Source: a virus. Taken from it: a stretch of DNA of 45,137 nt. Below are positions 13,849 to 20,825 of this stretch, piece after piece. Every line of letters begins with the position of its first letter. Positions within the stretch are counted from its first letter, which is position 1. Position numbers and translations under genes: made by a program. Where the stretch lies: positions 1-45,137 of IMG/VR virus record IMGVR_UViG_3300009506_000061. One strand, written 5' to 3'. The notes beneath the pieces are model-generated. The model searched no databases. It was given only the letters and a program-made list of their open reading frames with translations, and was not told where the DNA came from.

Positions 13849-14099
13849 TTGCTACCCCCGCTGCAGTTGCGAAGCAGGCGATCAGCCACCCGCTTCTGGT
13901 CACGATGCTGTGCCTGCCAGAAGTTCGTGGTCTGCTGCTCCTCGGTGACCGTGGCTCTGAGGTCTGATGTTGCCGACGACAGATCCCAGATCACGAAGAG
14001 GCAGACCATCAGCACGAACAGCAGCAGCGCGTTGAAGAACTTGTGCGCTTCCAGATGCCGCCGGAGATACTCCGGATCATTGTTGAAGATGAAGTCCAT
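13845..14099 (-). CDS. Single-TM membrane protein
   Basis: 84 residues starting at ATG 14099 (MDFIFNNDPEYLRRHLEAHK), one base overlapping the upstream stop (TGATG). A membrane segment (about 24-43, FFNALLLFVLMVCLFVIWDL) separates a short basic N-terminus from a polar helical domain (WQAQHRDQKRVADRLLRN). A longer ATG at 14114 is possible. The function is unknown. Confidence 0.6.
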   Translation of the reverse strand: MDFIFNNDPEYLRRHLEAHKFFNALLLFVLMVCLFVIWDLSSATSDLRATVTEEQQTTNFWQAQHRDQKRVADRLLRNCSGGSK

Positions 14100-14281
14100 C
14101 AGATTTTTCCCCATAATGCGAACGCGAAGAGGAGCGCGACGAACAGCCACCCGTTGATACGAGTGGCACGCTCGCCGCACTCCCGCCAGTATCTGCGATC
14201 GCTCGCGCCGCGCCCCGGCACAGTGATCCTGATGCCGCGAGCGCGAATCGGTAGACCGCAGCGCGTACGACCGTAGATCAC
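14099..14281 (-). CDS. Small tail-anchored membrane protein
   Basis: 60 residues from GTG 14281 (GTGA overlap with the upstream stop). Arg-rich, basic N-terminal part (YGRTRCGLPIRARG), then a C-terminal membrane segment (WLFVALLFAFALWG). Both ends are coupled to neighbours. The function is unknown. Confidence 0.6.
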   Translation of the reverse strand: MIYGRTRCGLPIRARGIRITVPGRGASDRRYWRECGERATRINGWLFVALLFAFALWGKI

Positions 14282-14682
14282 GATGCGGCCTTTTCTTTGG
14301 AAAAAAGACTCTTGATCGCGTCTACCTTCCACGAGTAGCGCCCGCCATCCTCGATTCCATGAGCGAGAATCTTGTGGCCCTTGGTCATGCCGTGGACCCG
14401 ATAGCGGCGACCGCGCACAGTGAACTCCCAGTTGCGCGGCGGTAAGGTGCCATCGTTGAAGTTCAGCGCGATCTCGTATCGTTCCTGATCGGCGTCAAGC
14501 CCGCCTTCCGCGATCCCCTCGATCGTGATCGAGAACCGCTGATCGCTGTAGGTGATGCGGCCAAGCTTGAAATGGATCCCGAGGCCCGCGAGGACCGGTG
14601 CGGAGAGTGCCTCTTTCACGCACTCGCGCACCGTCTCAAGGTTGCCCGGCGTGAACTTCGTGATTTTCGCCGGGTTGCCCAT
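14278..14682 (-). CDS. Hypothetical protein
   Basis: 134 residues from ATG 14682 (MGNPAKITKFTPGNLETVRE), one base overlapping the upstream stop. Mixed alpha/beta composition, with FTVRGRRYRVHGMTKGHKI in the C-terminal half. Probably cytoplasmic. No family recognised. Confidence 0.65.
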   Translation of the reverse strand: MGNPAKITKFTPGNLETVRECVKEALSAPVLAGLGIHFKLGRITYSDQRFSITIEGIAEGGLDADQERYEIALNFNDGTLPPRNWEFTVRGRRYRVHGMTKGHKILAHGIEDGGRYSWKVDAIKSLFSKEKAAS

Positions 14683-15011
14683 CACTGGCCCCGCTTCGTG
14701 GTGCGAACGCTCGGGAGCGTCGGCACGGTGCGCGTGTGGCGCTTGATCATCCCGGTGAACGCCTGATGCGATACGTGCTCCGAGAGTTCCTTCGCGATCT
14801 TCTCCCAATCGACCGTGGTGCGATCGGCGAAGGTCACGCAAGCGAAGTACTCGCTGCCCTGCAGGCGGATCGAGTTGCCCGGCTCCTGCGTCGCCGCGCT
14901 GATCAGGATGGCCTTGTAGCCCTCGGCCTCCTTCTCTTCGGCCTTGATGTGATCCTTCAACGCGCCGAGCGTGTCGACGGTGGTGGCAATCGCTGCATCG
15001 TTCATTTCCAT
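14682..15011 (-). CDS. Hypothetical protein
   Basis: 109 residues (MEMNDAAIATTVDTLGALKD). An N-terminal helix (KAEEKEAEGYKAILIS) is followed by a small mixed domain with a basic end (IKRHTRTVPTLPSVRTTKRG). The ribosome-binding site GGAGATCAAC is preceded by an AACGAGCG leader shared with other genes of this operon. The function is unknown. Confidence 0.65.
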   Translation of the reverse strand: MEMNDAAIATTVDTLGALKDHIKAEEKEAEGYKAILISAATQEPGNSIRLQGSEYFACVTFADRTTVDWEKIAKELSEHVSHQAFTGMIKRHTRTVPTLPSVRTTKRGQ

Positions 15012-15045
15012 GTTGATCTCCTATCGCTCGTTGTGGGTGCTGCTA

Positions 15046-15231
15046 CTACGCTGGAATTGTCGCCTTTCGTTCCACTGCTGGCGACGGGTTCTCGTTGCTC
15101 GGCGTGACTTTGTGCCTCGCCCGGTGCTCCCGCATGTAGACCGCGTGGCACTTGCGGCAGTACCGCTGCGTCGGACCGCGGTCGCGCTCGCCACCGCAGC
15201 CCGAGCAGGTATCGGTACGCGGGCGACCCAT
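15046..15231 (-). CDS. Small zinc-finger-like protein
   Basis: 61 residues from ATG 15231 (MGRPRTDTCSGCGGERD); a GTG three bases upstream is also possible. CSGCGG and CRKCHAVY pairs with HRARH give a zinc-ribbon look and a basic surface, so nucleic-acid binding is plausible. TGATG coupling with the upstream gene. Confidence 0.65.
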   Translation of the reverse strand: MGRPRTDTCSGCGGERDRGPTQRYCRKCHAVYMREHRARHKVTPSNENPSPAVERKATIPA

Positions 15232-15551
15232 CACGCCGCCCGCACGACCCTCAACGGCTTCAGCCCGTTGAGATCATCGAACTGCCGGATGTACTCCTCA
15301 AGCTCCGCGGCGATCGGCGGCACCTTCACCGTTGCCTTCGTGATCGCCGTTGCCATATTCGGCAGCACCTGCCGGAAGTCCGGCTTGAACGGCTCGACCC
15401 GCTGCCCGGTCAGGCGCTGGTGCTCGGTGATCCACCGCGGCTGGGTCTTCGGCACCGTGCCGTTTCTCAGGTGGCGCTTGAACACCGCCAGCTGGACGTC
15501 GGACGGCTCCGGGTTGAGGCCCTTCTTCGCTTCGAAACATTTCACGCACAT
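15231..15551 (-). CDS. Hypothetical protein with an N-terminal CxxC
   Basis: 106 residues from ATG 15551 (MCVKCFEAKKGLNPEPS), preceded by AACGAGCGAAGGGAGCG. After the CVKC pair the protein is mostly helical and basic (VQLAVFKRHLRNGTVPKTQ). No family recognised. Confidence 0.65.
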   Translation of the reverse strand: MCVKCFEAKKGLNPEPSDVQLAVFKRHLRNGTVPKTQPRWITEHQRLTGQRVEPFKPDFRQVLPNMATAITKATVKVPPIAAELEEYIRQFDDLNGLKPLRVVRAA

Positions 15552-15577
15552 GATTCGCTCCCTTCGCTCGTTGATGA

Positions 15578-16021
15578 TTACGCGCACTCGTATCCGTACT
15601 CGATCACCGGCTGGCCCTGCTTCACGGCCTTGATCACCCGGCGGCACTTCTCACTTTCCTCGCCACCCTCGACGTTGCAGCGCAGCTGCAGGCGGATCGC
15701 GCCCATCGTGAATGCCGATTCGAACTCGCGCCCGGCTGCGGTATCGTTGCTGCGGTAGAACTCGGCCACGTTGTCGAGGCGCTCGATCAGCTGCAGCAGC
15801 TTCCGATCCTTCAGCGATTCGACGTTCACCTCGATCGTCACGTGCATGACGTGTGCGTAGTAAATGACGTGCGGGTTGACGTCGCCGTATGCCTTGATCG
15901 CCCGCTGCACCGCTGCCAGTTGCTTGCGGATCTTCGGGTCGCGGGCAAACGTCCGCGCGGCCTTCAGTTCCTTCGCAATGCGCTCGATGTCCCGCTTCAT
16001 CAGTTCCTTGATCGTCTTCAT
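15578..16021 (-). CDS. Hypothetical helical protein
   Basis: 147 residues from ATG 16021 (MKTIKELMKRDIERIAKELK), with GAAGGAG ten bases upstream in the AACGAGCGAAGGAG leader. A long basic N-terminal helix is followed by a beta-like segment (HVMHVTIEVNVESLK). The function is unknown. Confidence 0.65.
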   Translation of the reverse strand: MKTIKELMKRDIERIAKELKAARTFARDPKIRKQLAAVQRAIKAYGDVNPHVIYYAHVMHVTIEVNVESLKDRKLLQLIERLDNVAEFYRSNDTAAGREFESAFTMGAIRLQLRCNVEGGEESEKCRRVIKAVKQGQPVIEYGYECA

Positions 16022-16224
16022 TCCTGTGCTCCTTCGCTCGTTGATTGAACCTTCCGCTTCTCGACGTCCCACCACTCCCCGACAGTCTCGTCCACTCGGC
16101 ACCAGAGCACCCGCTCCTCGGCCTCGCGTGCTGACTCGGTCGTGCCCTTCAACTCCACCCGCCACTTCTCGCGTGCTGCGTTGTCGTAGCAGACGAAGAA
16201 CCACGCCTTGCGACAGCGGCTCAC
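16018..16224 (-). CDS. Small hypothetical protein
   Basis: 68 residues from GTG 16224 (SRCRKAWFFVCYDNAAREKW follows the start). GTGA overlap upstream and a 4-bp overlap downstream. Trp-rich, possibly a small alpha/beta fold. No family recognised. Confidence 0.6.
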   Translation of the reverse strand: MSRCRKAWFFVCYDNAAREKWRVELKGTTESAREAEERVLWCRVDETVGEWWDVEKRKVQSTSEGAQE

Positions 16225-16607
16225 AGCGCCTCCCACTCTTCGCGCATCCGCTCGCCCTCGCCCATGATGTAGAGGACGTTGTTGTTCCACGCCTGCAGCC
16301 CGTCGTCGTCGAGGCCGAGAACCTTGACTGCGATGCACTCGTTCTCCGGGTCCATCACCACGTCGCCGATGCAGCCCTCGGGGATCAGGAACTCCGGGTA
16401 GCGGTCGACATCGCACCGCGCACGAACTCGGGTGCCCACCGCGTAGAGCGGCTTGAGGATGTAGTCGCGGGCGCTGATCGCACGCTCTGCTGCGTCCCTG
16501 CTGATCCGCTCCATCAGTTCGATGTACTCGTCCACCTCCGGACCGCCGATCTCCTCGGCAGGCTGCACGGCGTTCTGGTACGCCTTGAAGATCTCGTTCG
16601 CGTTCAT
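16221..16607 (-). CDS. Hypothetical protein
   Basis: 128 residues (MNANEIFKAYQNAVQPAEEI). A helical N-terminal half and a beta-rich C-terminal half (VGTRVRARCDVDRYPEFLIP, then AVKVLGLDDDGLQAWNN) that resembles a small barrel domain. Coupled at both ends by 4-bp overlaps. The function is unknown. Confidence 0.65.
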   Translation of the reverse strand: MNANEIFKAYQNAVQPAEEIGGPEVDEYIELMERISRDAAERAISARDYILKPLYAVGTRVRARCDVDRYPEFLIPEGCIGDVVMDPENECIAVKVLGLDDDGLQAWNNNVLYIMGEGERMREEWEAL

Positions 16608-16780
16608 ACCGGCACCTTCGCGCCGCTCCGCTCCTCGCGGAGGAGATCGGGCCTCGGGCCACCGTTGGCGACTTGCCAGTTGTTGCGGAAGTAGGCCGCT
16701 TCACGCTTCGTCGCGAACCTGTGCATCCCGGCCATGAATTTGCCTGCGGGGATACGAACAATCCATCGTTTCGTTGCCAT
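16604..16780 (-). CDS. Small basic hypothetical protein
   Basis: 58 residues from ATG 16780 (MATKRWIVRIPAGKFMAGMH), with GAGGAG eight bases upstream. Basic and compact. The function is unknown. Confidence 0.6.
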   Translation of the reverse strand: MATKRWIVRIPAGKFMAGMHRFATKREAAYFRNNWQVANGGPRPDLLREERSGAKVPV

Positions 16781-16782
16781 GA

Positions 16783-17040
16783 TTACTCCTCGTCGTTGAT
16801 TGGATATTCGTCGGTGCAGCGCCCGCCCTCGCGGAAGGCACAGCCCATGTGACCGTGCTCGCACGGCTCTTCGGGGTAGCGTTCCTCGCGCTCCTCTGTC
16901 TCAAGGATCAGGTCGTCGATCGCCTCTTGCTCGGTCGAGCCGTGACCCACGATGCTGTGCGAGTCCGGGGCACCGTCGTACGTGTCGTCGTCCACGGCGA
17001 TCCAGTAGCCGGGCACCTGCTCTTCGGTCGAGATCCGCAT
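16783..17040 (-). CDS. Acidic hypothetical protein with Cys/His motif
   Basis: 85 residues from ATG 17040 (MRISTEEQVPGYWIAVDDDT). Strongly acidic in the centre (DDLILETEEREERYPEEP), then CEHGHMGCAFREGGRC, which could hold a metal. The acidic character is like that of DNA-mimic inhibitors, but nothing else supports this. Confidence 0.6.
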   Translation of the reverse strand: MRISTEEQVPGYWIAVDDDTYDGAPDSHSIVGHGSTEQEAIDDLILETEEREERYPEEPCEHGHMGCAFREGGRCTDEYPINDEE

Positions 17041-17041
17041 C

Positions 17042-17287
17042 TCAGCAATCCTCCCCGTGAGTGAATCGGTCGAAGGCCACATTCCGGCGCTGCTGGACCG
17101 CCACCGGATCCTCGCGCACCCACCGGGTGTTAAAGCCGGTCGTCCAGCCCGAGTCGAGCGCCACGATCGCCCGTTCCGGAACCCGCAGGGTGGCGTGCTC
17201 GATCGCCACCACCGTGCCCATGCCGTAGTCGATCCCGCCATGATTCGGCTCGACGTGTACATGCACTCGCATCCCGATCGTTAGCAT
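17042..17287 (-). CDS. Hypothetical beta-rich protein
   Basis: 81 residues (MLTIGMRVHVHVEPNHGGID). The alternating hydrophobic pattern suggests a small beta barrel (GTVVAIEHATLRVPERAIVA). Its start overlaps the upstream stop (TAATG). The function is unknown. Confidence 0.6.
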   Translation of the reverse strand: MLTIGMRVHVHVEPNHGGIDYGMGTVVAIEHATLRVPERAIVALDSGWTTGFNTRWVREDPVAVQQRRNVAFDRFTHGEDC

Positions 17288-17526
17288 TAGTAGATCCTCC
17301 AGCCGAGGGGGTTGATATGGGACGGGTAGTTCATAGCCCGCTCCTGCGTGCGGCGCACCTTGTTCATCCCACGACCGCCAGCCGAGGCCGCGTTGATCAG
17401 ATCGCAGGCCTTCGCGAGCGCGTCCAGCTGCGGGGCCGAATCACCGCAGACCAGAACGATGTCGTGCAGCTGCTCGCTGTCGGCGAGTACCAGTTTGTTG
17501 CCTTCCCTGAATGCCCAGACTGCCAT
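17287..17526 (-). CDS. First gene of the right - strand operon, hypothetical
   Basis: 79 residues from ATG 17526 (MAVWAFREGNKLVLADSEQL), with GGGAG eight bases upstream. It lies directly downstream of the leftward promoter at 17563-17591. Mixed alpha/beta, no motif recognised. Confidence 0.65.
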   Translation of the reverse strand: MAVWAFREGNKLVLADSEQLHDIVLVCGDSAPQLDALAKACDLINAASAGGRGMNKVRRTQERAMNYPSHINPLGWRIY

Positions 17527-17562
17527 GCTGTTCTCCCGTTGTGTTGCGCTGTTGATGATTGA

Positions 17563-17591
17563 ATGGTAGACCCGCGTGGAACGAAACTCAA
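17563..17591 (-). promoter_or_regulatory. Promoter of the right - strand operon
   Basis: On the - strand TTGAGT, a 17-base spacer and TACCAT form a sigma-70-like promoter. Spacing is ideal; the hexamers match the consensus at 4 of 6 each. The -10 ends 37 bases before the ATG at 17526. Confidence 0.5.
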
Positions 17592-17611
17592 CCCCCCAAA
17601 GGTCAAAAAGT

Positions 17612-17633
17612 GTGAAATGTTTCACGTGGAACA
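17612..17633. promoter_or_regulatory. parS-like site with an overlapping palindrome
   Basis: TGTTTCACGTGGAACA (17618-17633) matches the ParB-binding parS consensus (TGTTNCACGTGAAACA) at all but one position and is a 16-bp palindrome with one mismatched pair. A second perfect inverted repeat, GTGAAA-TG-TTTCAC (17612-17625), overlaps its left half. The site lies in the intergenic region between the right - strand operon and the terminase genes. No parA or parB gene is in the window. Confidence 0.75.
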
Positions 17634-17648
17634 AAAGGCGGGTATATT
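17621..17648 (+). promoter_or_regulatory. Candidate promoter of the terminase genes
   Basis: TTCACG (17621-17626), 16 bases, then TATATT (17643-17648). The -35 lies within the parS-like site, so a protein bound there could block or recruit polymerase. The -10 ends only 8 bases before ATG 17657, so the transcript would be nearly leaderless, and no ribosome-binding site is visible. Confidence 0.45.
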
Positions 17649-17656
17649 CCGCACTC

Positions 17657-18085
17657 ATGGCGGGATCCCGACAGCAACCCCCTGAAACACCACGGCCTTA
17701 CAACCGGGGGTATCCCGAAGTCGGTCAGCAAGCCGCTACGCCGCTCGGGAAGGCACCGCCAAGCCGCCGCGGCAGCGTCCAGAGCCGGATCGTCAGGACG
17801 CGGGACATCACGGTCCACAACCTCCTGACGGCCCTTGCGAAGGACTTCGCGAAGCACGGTGAATCGGCGATCGTGGCGTGCCGCCTGAACAAGCCTGAGG
17901 CCTATCTCAAGCTGATCGCCGACATGATGGTGAAGCAGGTCAACATCGAGGGCACCGTCGGCCTGACCATCGTCGAGCTACTCGCCGGGGTCCAAGGCCG
18001 CACGATCGACGTGGACCCGGAAGCGCACCTTGAGCGAGTCAGAGAACGACGCCCTTCTATCCCGGTCCCGCCAGCGAATCAGTAG
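17657..18085 (+). CDS. terS: Probable terminase small subunit
   Basis: 142 residues from ATG 17657 (MAGSRQQPPETPRPYNRG). The N-terminus is proline/basic and disordered-looking, followed by a helical core (ITVHNLLTALAKDFAKHGES, then PEAYLKLIADMMVKQVNIEG). Its size and its position directly before the large terminase, with a 56-bp overlap, fit a DNA-recognition small subunit. Sequence support beyond context is weak. No ribosome-binding site precedes it. Confidence 0.6.
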   Translation: MAGSRQQPPETPRPYNRGYPEVGQQAATPLGKAPPSRRGSVQSRIVRTRDITVHNLLTALAKDFAKHGESAIVACRLNKPEAYLKLIADMMVKQVNIEGTVGLTIVELLAGVQGRTIDVDPEAHLERVRERRPSIPVPPANQ

Positions 18086-19511
18086 GTGGCGCAAGTACGG
18101 CCCCGCACTGTTCGCCGTCGAGGCGCTCGGGGTGCCGCCATCGTGGGATCCGGTCGTCCAATCAGGTGTGCTCGACTGGCAGTGGGAAGCATCGCTGCGG
18201 CTCGCTGCAGACCCTCGAGATCCCGGTGGTGATCAACGCGATGGCCGGGTAACGATCCGCTCCGGACACGGCTCGGGCAAGACGGCATTCGCGGCCTGGT
18301 CCGTGCTCTGGTTCGAAGCGTGCTGGTACCCGACGCGCATCCCGTGCACCGCTCCCACGCGCCACCAGCTGGAGGACGTGCTCTGGCCCGAGATCAACCT
18401 GTGGCACGGGAAGATGAAGCAGCACTGGCCGGAGTTCGCGGCCTGCTTCAAGTGGGGCAAGGAACGCTTCAGCCTGACCGAGGATCCCGAGGGATCGTTC
18501 GCCGCGCTGCGCACTGCACGCAAAGAGGCACCCGAGGCCCTGCAGGGCTTTCACATGGCGGCAGTCGGCGGTGGCCTGCTGCTGATCATCGACGAGGCCT
18601 CGGGCGTTCCTGAGCAGATCTTCGAATCAGGCGAGGGATCGCTCTCGCAGCCCGGCGCTAAGGTGCTGATGCTGTCCAACCCCACGCGCTTGTCCGGCTA
18701 CTTCTACGACTCGCACCACCGCATGAGGCCCTCGTGGTGGGCGATCCATGCCGACTCGATCAACTCCCCATTCCAGTCGGACATCTTCCGCAACAACGCC
18801 AAGCGCCGCTACGGTGAGCAGTCGGCGTACTACAAGGTCCGCGTCCGGGGCGACTTCCCGCCGGCGGAAGAGGACACCGTGATCCCGCTGCATCTCGCCG
18901 ACGGGGCGAAGATGCGCGACGTGATCAACTACGGCCCGAGAGTGTGGGGCTTGGACTGCGCACGCTTCGGCCACGATCGCAACGCACTGGCGAAACGATG
19001 GGGCAACTGGCAGCACGCCAAGATCGAGTCGTGGTCGAGCATGGACACGATGCAGACCGCGGGCAAGGTCTACCGCCAGTGGCAGGACACGCCGCCGCAC
19101 GAGCGCCCTGTCGCGGTGTGCGTGGACGTGATCGGTATCGGGGCCGGTGTCGCCGATCGACTCGCCGAGCTCGGCGTGCCGGTGCTCGCGGTCAACGTCG
19201 CCGAGGCTGCATCGGTATCCGATCGCTACGTGCGTCAGCGTGACGAACTCTGGTGGCTCTCGCGCGAATGGCTCGAGGCCCTGAACTCGCGGCTGCTGGA
19301 GGACGAAGACCTGATCGCCGAACTCACCTGCATCCGCTATTCGTACACGAGCGATGGGCGTATCCTTGTAGAGTCCAAAGAGGACGCGAAGAAGCGCGGC
19401 ATCGAGTCGCCCGATCTCGCGGATGCTTGGAACCTGACCTTTGCCTTTGGTGCGAACCGGGTGAAGGGTAAAAACGAAGTGCCAGACGTTGCAGAGGAGC
19501 CGGGAGATTGA
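18030..19511 (+). CDS. terL: Terminase large subunit
   Basis: 493 residues from a TTG start at 18030, inside the 3' end of the small-subunit gene. This ATPase-nuclease packages DNA into the head. Walker A SGHGSGKT is at residues 78-85, Walker B LLLIIDEA at 183-190, and the motor coupling region LMLSNPTR follows. The RNase H-like nuclease domain shows GLDCARFGHD (D309), CVDVIGIGAG (D366) and PDLADAWNL near the end. Full length for the family. The TTG start is the best in-frame choice, with GGAAG upstream. Confidence 0.93.
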   Translation: MSESENDALLSRSRQRISRWRKYGPALFAVEALGVPPSWDPVVQSGVLDWQWEASLRLAADPRDPGGDQRDGRVTIRSGHGSGKTAFAAWSVLWFEACWYPTRIPCTAPTRHQLEDVLWPEINLWHGKMKQHWPEFAACFKWGKERFSLTEDPEGSFAALRTARKEAPEALQGFHMAAVGGGLLLIIDEASGVPEQIFESGEGSLSQPGAKVLMLSNPTRLSGYFYDSHHRMRPSWWAIHADSINSPFQSDIFRNNAKRRYGEQSAYYKVRVRGDFPPAEEDTVIPLHLADGAKMRDVINYGPRVWGLDCARFGHDRNALAKRWGNWQHAKIESWSSMDTMQTAGKVYRQWQDTPPHERPVAVCVDVIGIGAGVADRLAELGVPVLAVNVAEAASVSDRYVRQRDELWWLSREWLEALNSRLLEDEDLIAELTCIRYSYTSDGRILVESKEDAKKRGIESPDLADAWNLTFAFGANRVKGKNEVPDVAEEPGD

Positions 19512-19840
19512 AGGACGAGACTCCAGAACAAAGGAAGCTTCGTCACGAGCTTGAAGATGCCCGCGTCGCAGCCGGGTGGCACGCTACGATGCCCGGTGTG
19601 CGAGCGGGGCCGATCTACATTCCTCCGCCGCCCGCGCCGCCACCTTTGTCGCCGCCATATTGGGTGGCAAGGATGGAAAAGCGTCTGGCTGCAAAGGACT
19701 CTTACATCGTCGGTTCCCTGCTGCGTGAACGGCACGGGCCATGTATCCCACCGATCGGCTATGAATCACACCGGGTGCTGTTCGACCCGGACGAGATAAA
19801 CCCCGAGGACATTGCAAGGGCACTGGAGGGCCAAGAATGA
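19508..19840 (+). CDS. Proline-rich hypothetical protein
   Basis: 110 residues from a TTG start overlapping the terminase stop (TTGA). It has a notable proline tract, YIPPPPAPPPLSPPYW (residues ~37-52). The rest is charged and helical. The function is unknown. Being in the coupled run between terminase and the Tat-signal proteins suggests late expression. Confidence 0.6.
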   Translation: MKDETPEQRKLRHELEDARVAAGWHATMPGVRAGPIYIPPPPAPPPLSPPYWVARMEKRLAAKDSYIVGSLLRERHGPCIPPIGYESHRVLFDPDEINPEDIARALEGQE

Positions 19841-20118
19841 AGAGACGCTCGTTCCTGAAGATGCTCGGGATGTCACCCGCAGCTGCCGTGTTGCCCGCAG
19901 CCGCCAAGCCGCCCGAGATCCAGCCAGTCGCAAAGCCGATCGTGCATTCGACAGGTGTTTGGTACGGGACGCTGACCGGCATCAATGCCATCCCGATCGG
20001 TGATTCGCACTTCGCCCGGATCTTGCGCCAGCAGCAGGCCGATCTCCTCAAGAGGGAGATACAGAAAGGCGTTCCGAAGTTCAAGGCGTTCTCCGATCTG
20101 AAGGACGACTACAAATGA
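19837..20118 (+). CDS. Twin-arginine (Tat) signal protein 1
   Basis: 93 residues. MKRRSFLKMLGM carries the Tat motif RRxFLK followed by an Ala-rich hydrophobic stretch (SPAAAVLPAAA), so export of a folded protein through the host Tat system is predicted. The mature part is short and polar (GTLTGINAIPIGDSHF, then helical QQADLLKREIQKG). ATGA overlaps with both neighbours. The function is unknown. Confidence 0.7.
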   Translation: MKRRSFLKMLGMSPAAAVLPAAAKPPEIQPVAKPIVHSTGVWYGTLTGINAIPIGDSHFARILRQQQADLLKREIQKGVPKFKAFSDLKDDYK

Positions 20119-20570
20119 ACAGGCGCTCATTCCTGAAAGCACTCGGCGCAGCTATAGCCGCGATCTCCGCGCCGCAGATTGCGCTCGCGACGGCTCGTGC
20201 GAGAGACCTGGTCCAGCCCCGCGATTACGTCGGCATCGTGCATCCCGACAATGAGAAGCAACTCGTCAGTGAGGTGTGGCTCAAGTTCAATCCGGCGCAC
20301 GAGTACGGCAAGGCTATCCGCTTTCCGGCACTCATGGCGAAGCGTAAGAAGTTCAAGCTTCACGACTGGGTGCGCGACGAACTGCTCGCTGACGCACGCA
20401 AGTACATCCCGCCGGGCAACGTGGTCGAGATCGTCGGCGTCGACTCGATGGACTTCGGGCGCATCCACGGCGCTGCGTGGCGCTACACGCCCGCGATCCA
20501 GACCAAGCCGCCCGCGCTCGGCATCGATCGCCAGCGCGGCGTCGAAGTGGTCGGCGTCGTCCGACTCTAG
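20115..20570 (+). CDS. Twin-arginine (Tat) signal protein 2
   Basis: 151 residues. MNRRSFLKALGAAIAAISAP is a full Tat signal peptide with probable cleavage after ALA. The mature domain (~125 residues) has mixed alpha/beta composition (YVGIVHPDNEKQLVSEVWLK, then GNVVEIVGVDSMDFG). Its first twelve residues are nearly the same as those of the preceding gene, which suggests a duplicated signal. The function is unknown; a periplasmic role is inferred. Confidence 0.75.
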   Translation: MNRRSFLKALGAAIAAISAPQIALATARARDLVQPRDYVGIVHPDNEKQLVSEVWLKFNPAHEYGKAIRFPALMAKRKKFKLHDWVRDELLADARKYIPPGNVVEIVGVDSMDFGRIHGAAWRYTPAIQTKPPALGIDRQRGVEVVGVVRL

Positions 20571-20575
20571 GGCAG

Positions 20576-20604
20576 TTGCGTTCCACGCAGCGAACGCCTA
20601 CACT
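20576..20604 (+). promoter_or_regulatory. Promoter upstream of the Acb2-like gene pair
   Basis: TTGCGT (20576-20581), exactly 17 bases, then TACACT (20599-20604): a good sigma-70-like promoter. It would drive the 20626 gene, the Acb2-like gene and those beyond, allowing expression independent of terminase transcription. Confidence 0.55.
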
Positions 20605-20625
20605 CCGCGCGAGAAGGAGGTTCAC

Positions 20626-20817
20626 ATGGCCTCAGACGCTTACAACCAGATGCTGGCCGCACAGAAGGTGCAGACGCGGCAGATCGACTACCGGGCCGAG
20701 GTGCTCAAGCAGTGGGGTCCGGAGTGGGGCAAGGACGAGGTCGTCTACCAGTTCAAGGATGGCCGCAAGTTCCTGTCCACCGATCGGCGCACGAGCGGGA
20801 TCTACAAACCCACCTGA
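20626..20817 (+). CDS. Small hypothetical protein
   Basis: 63 residues (MASDAYNQMLAAQKVQTRQI) with an excellent AAGGAGGT ribosome-binding site and a promoter 22 bases upstream of that. It ends GRKFLSTDRRTSGIYKP. No family recognised. The strong expression signals and its place just before the Acb2-like gene suggest an early or constitutive accessory function. Confidence 0.65.
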   Translation: MASDAYNQMLAAQKVQTRQIDYRAEVLKQWGPEWGKDEVVYQFKDGRKFLSTDRRTSGIYKPT

Positions 20818-20825
20818 AGGGGCGT

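Noticed and set aside
15064-15076. Fourth copy of the CGTTCCAC motif
   Set aside because: Lies inside the zinc-finger-like gene and encodes VERK, so it is probably chance.
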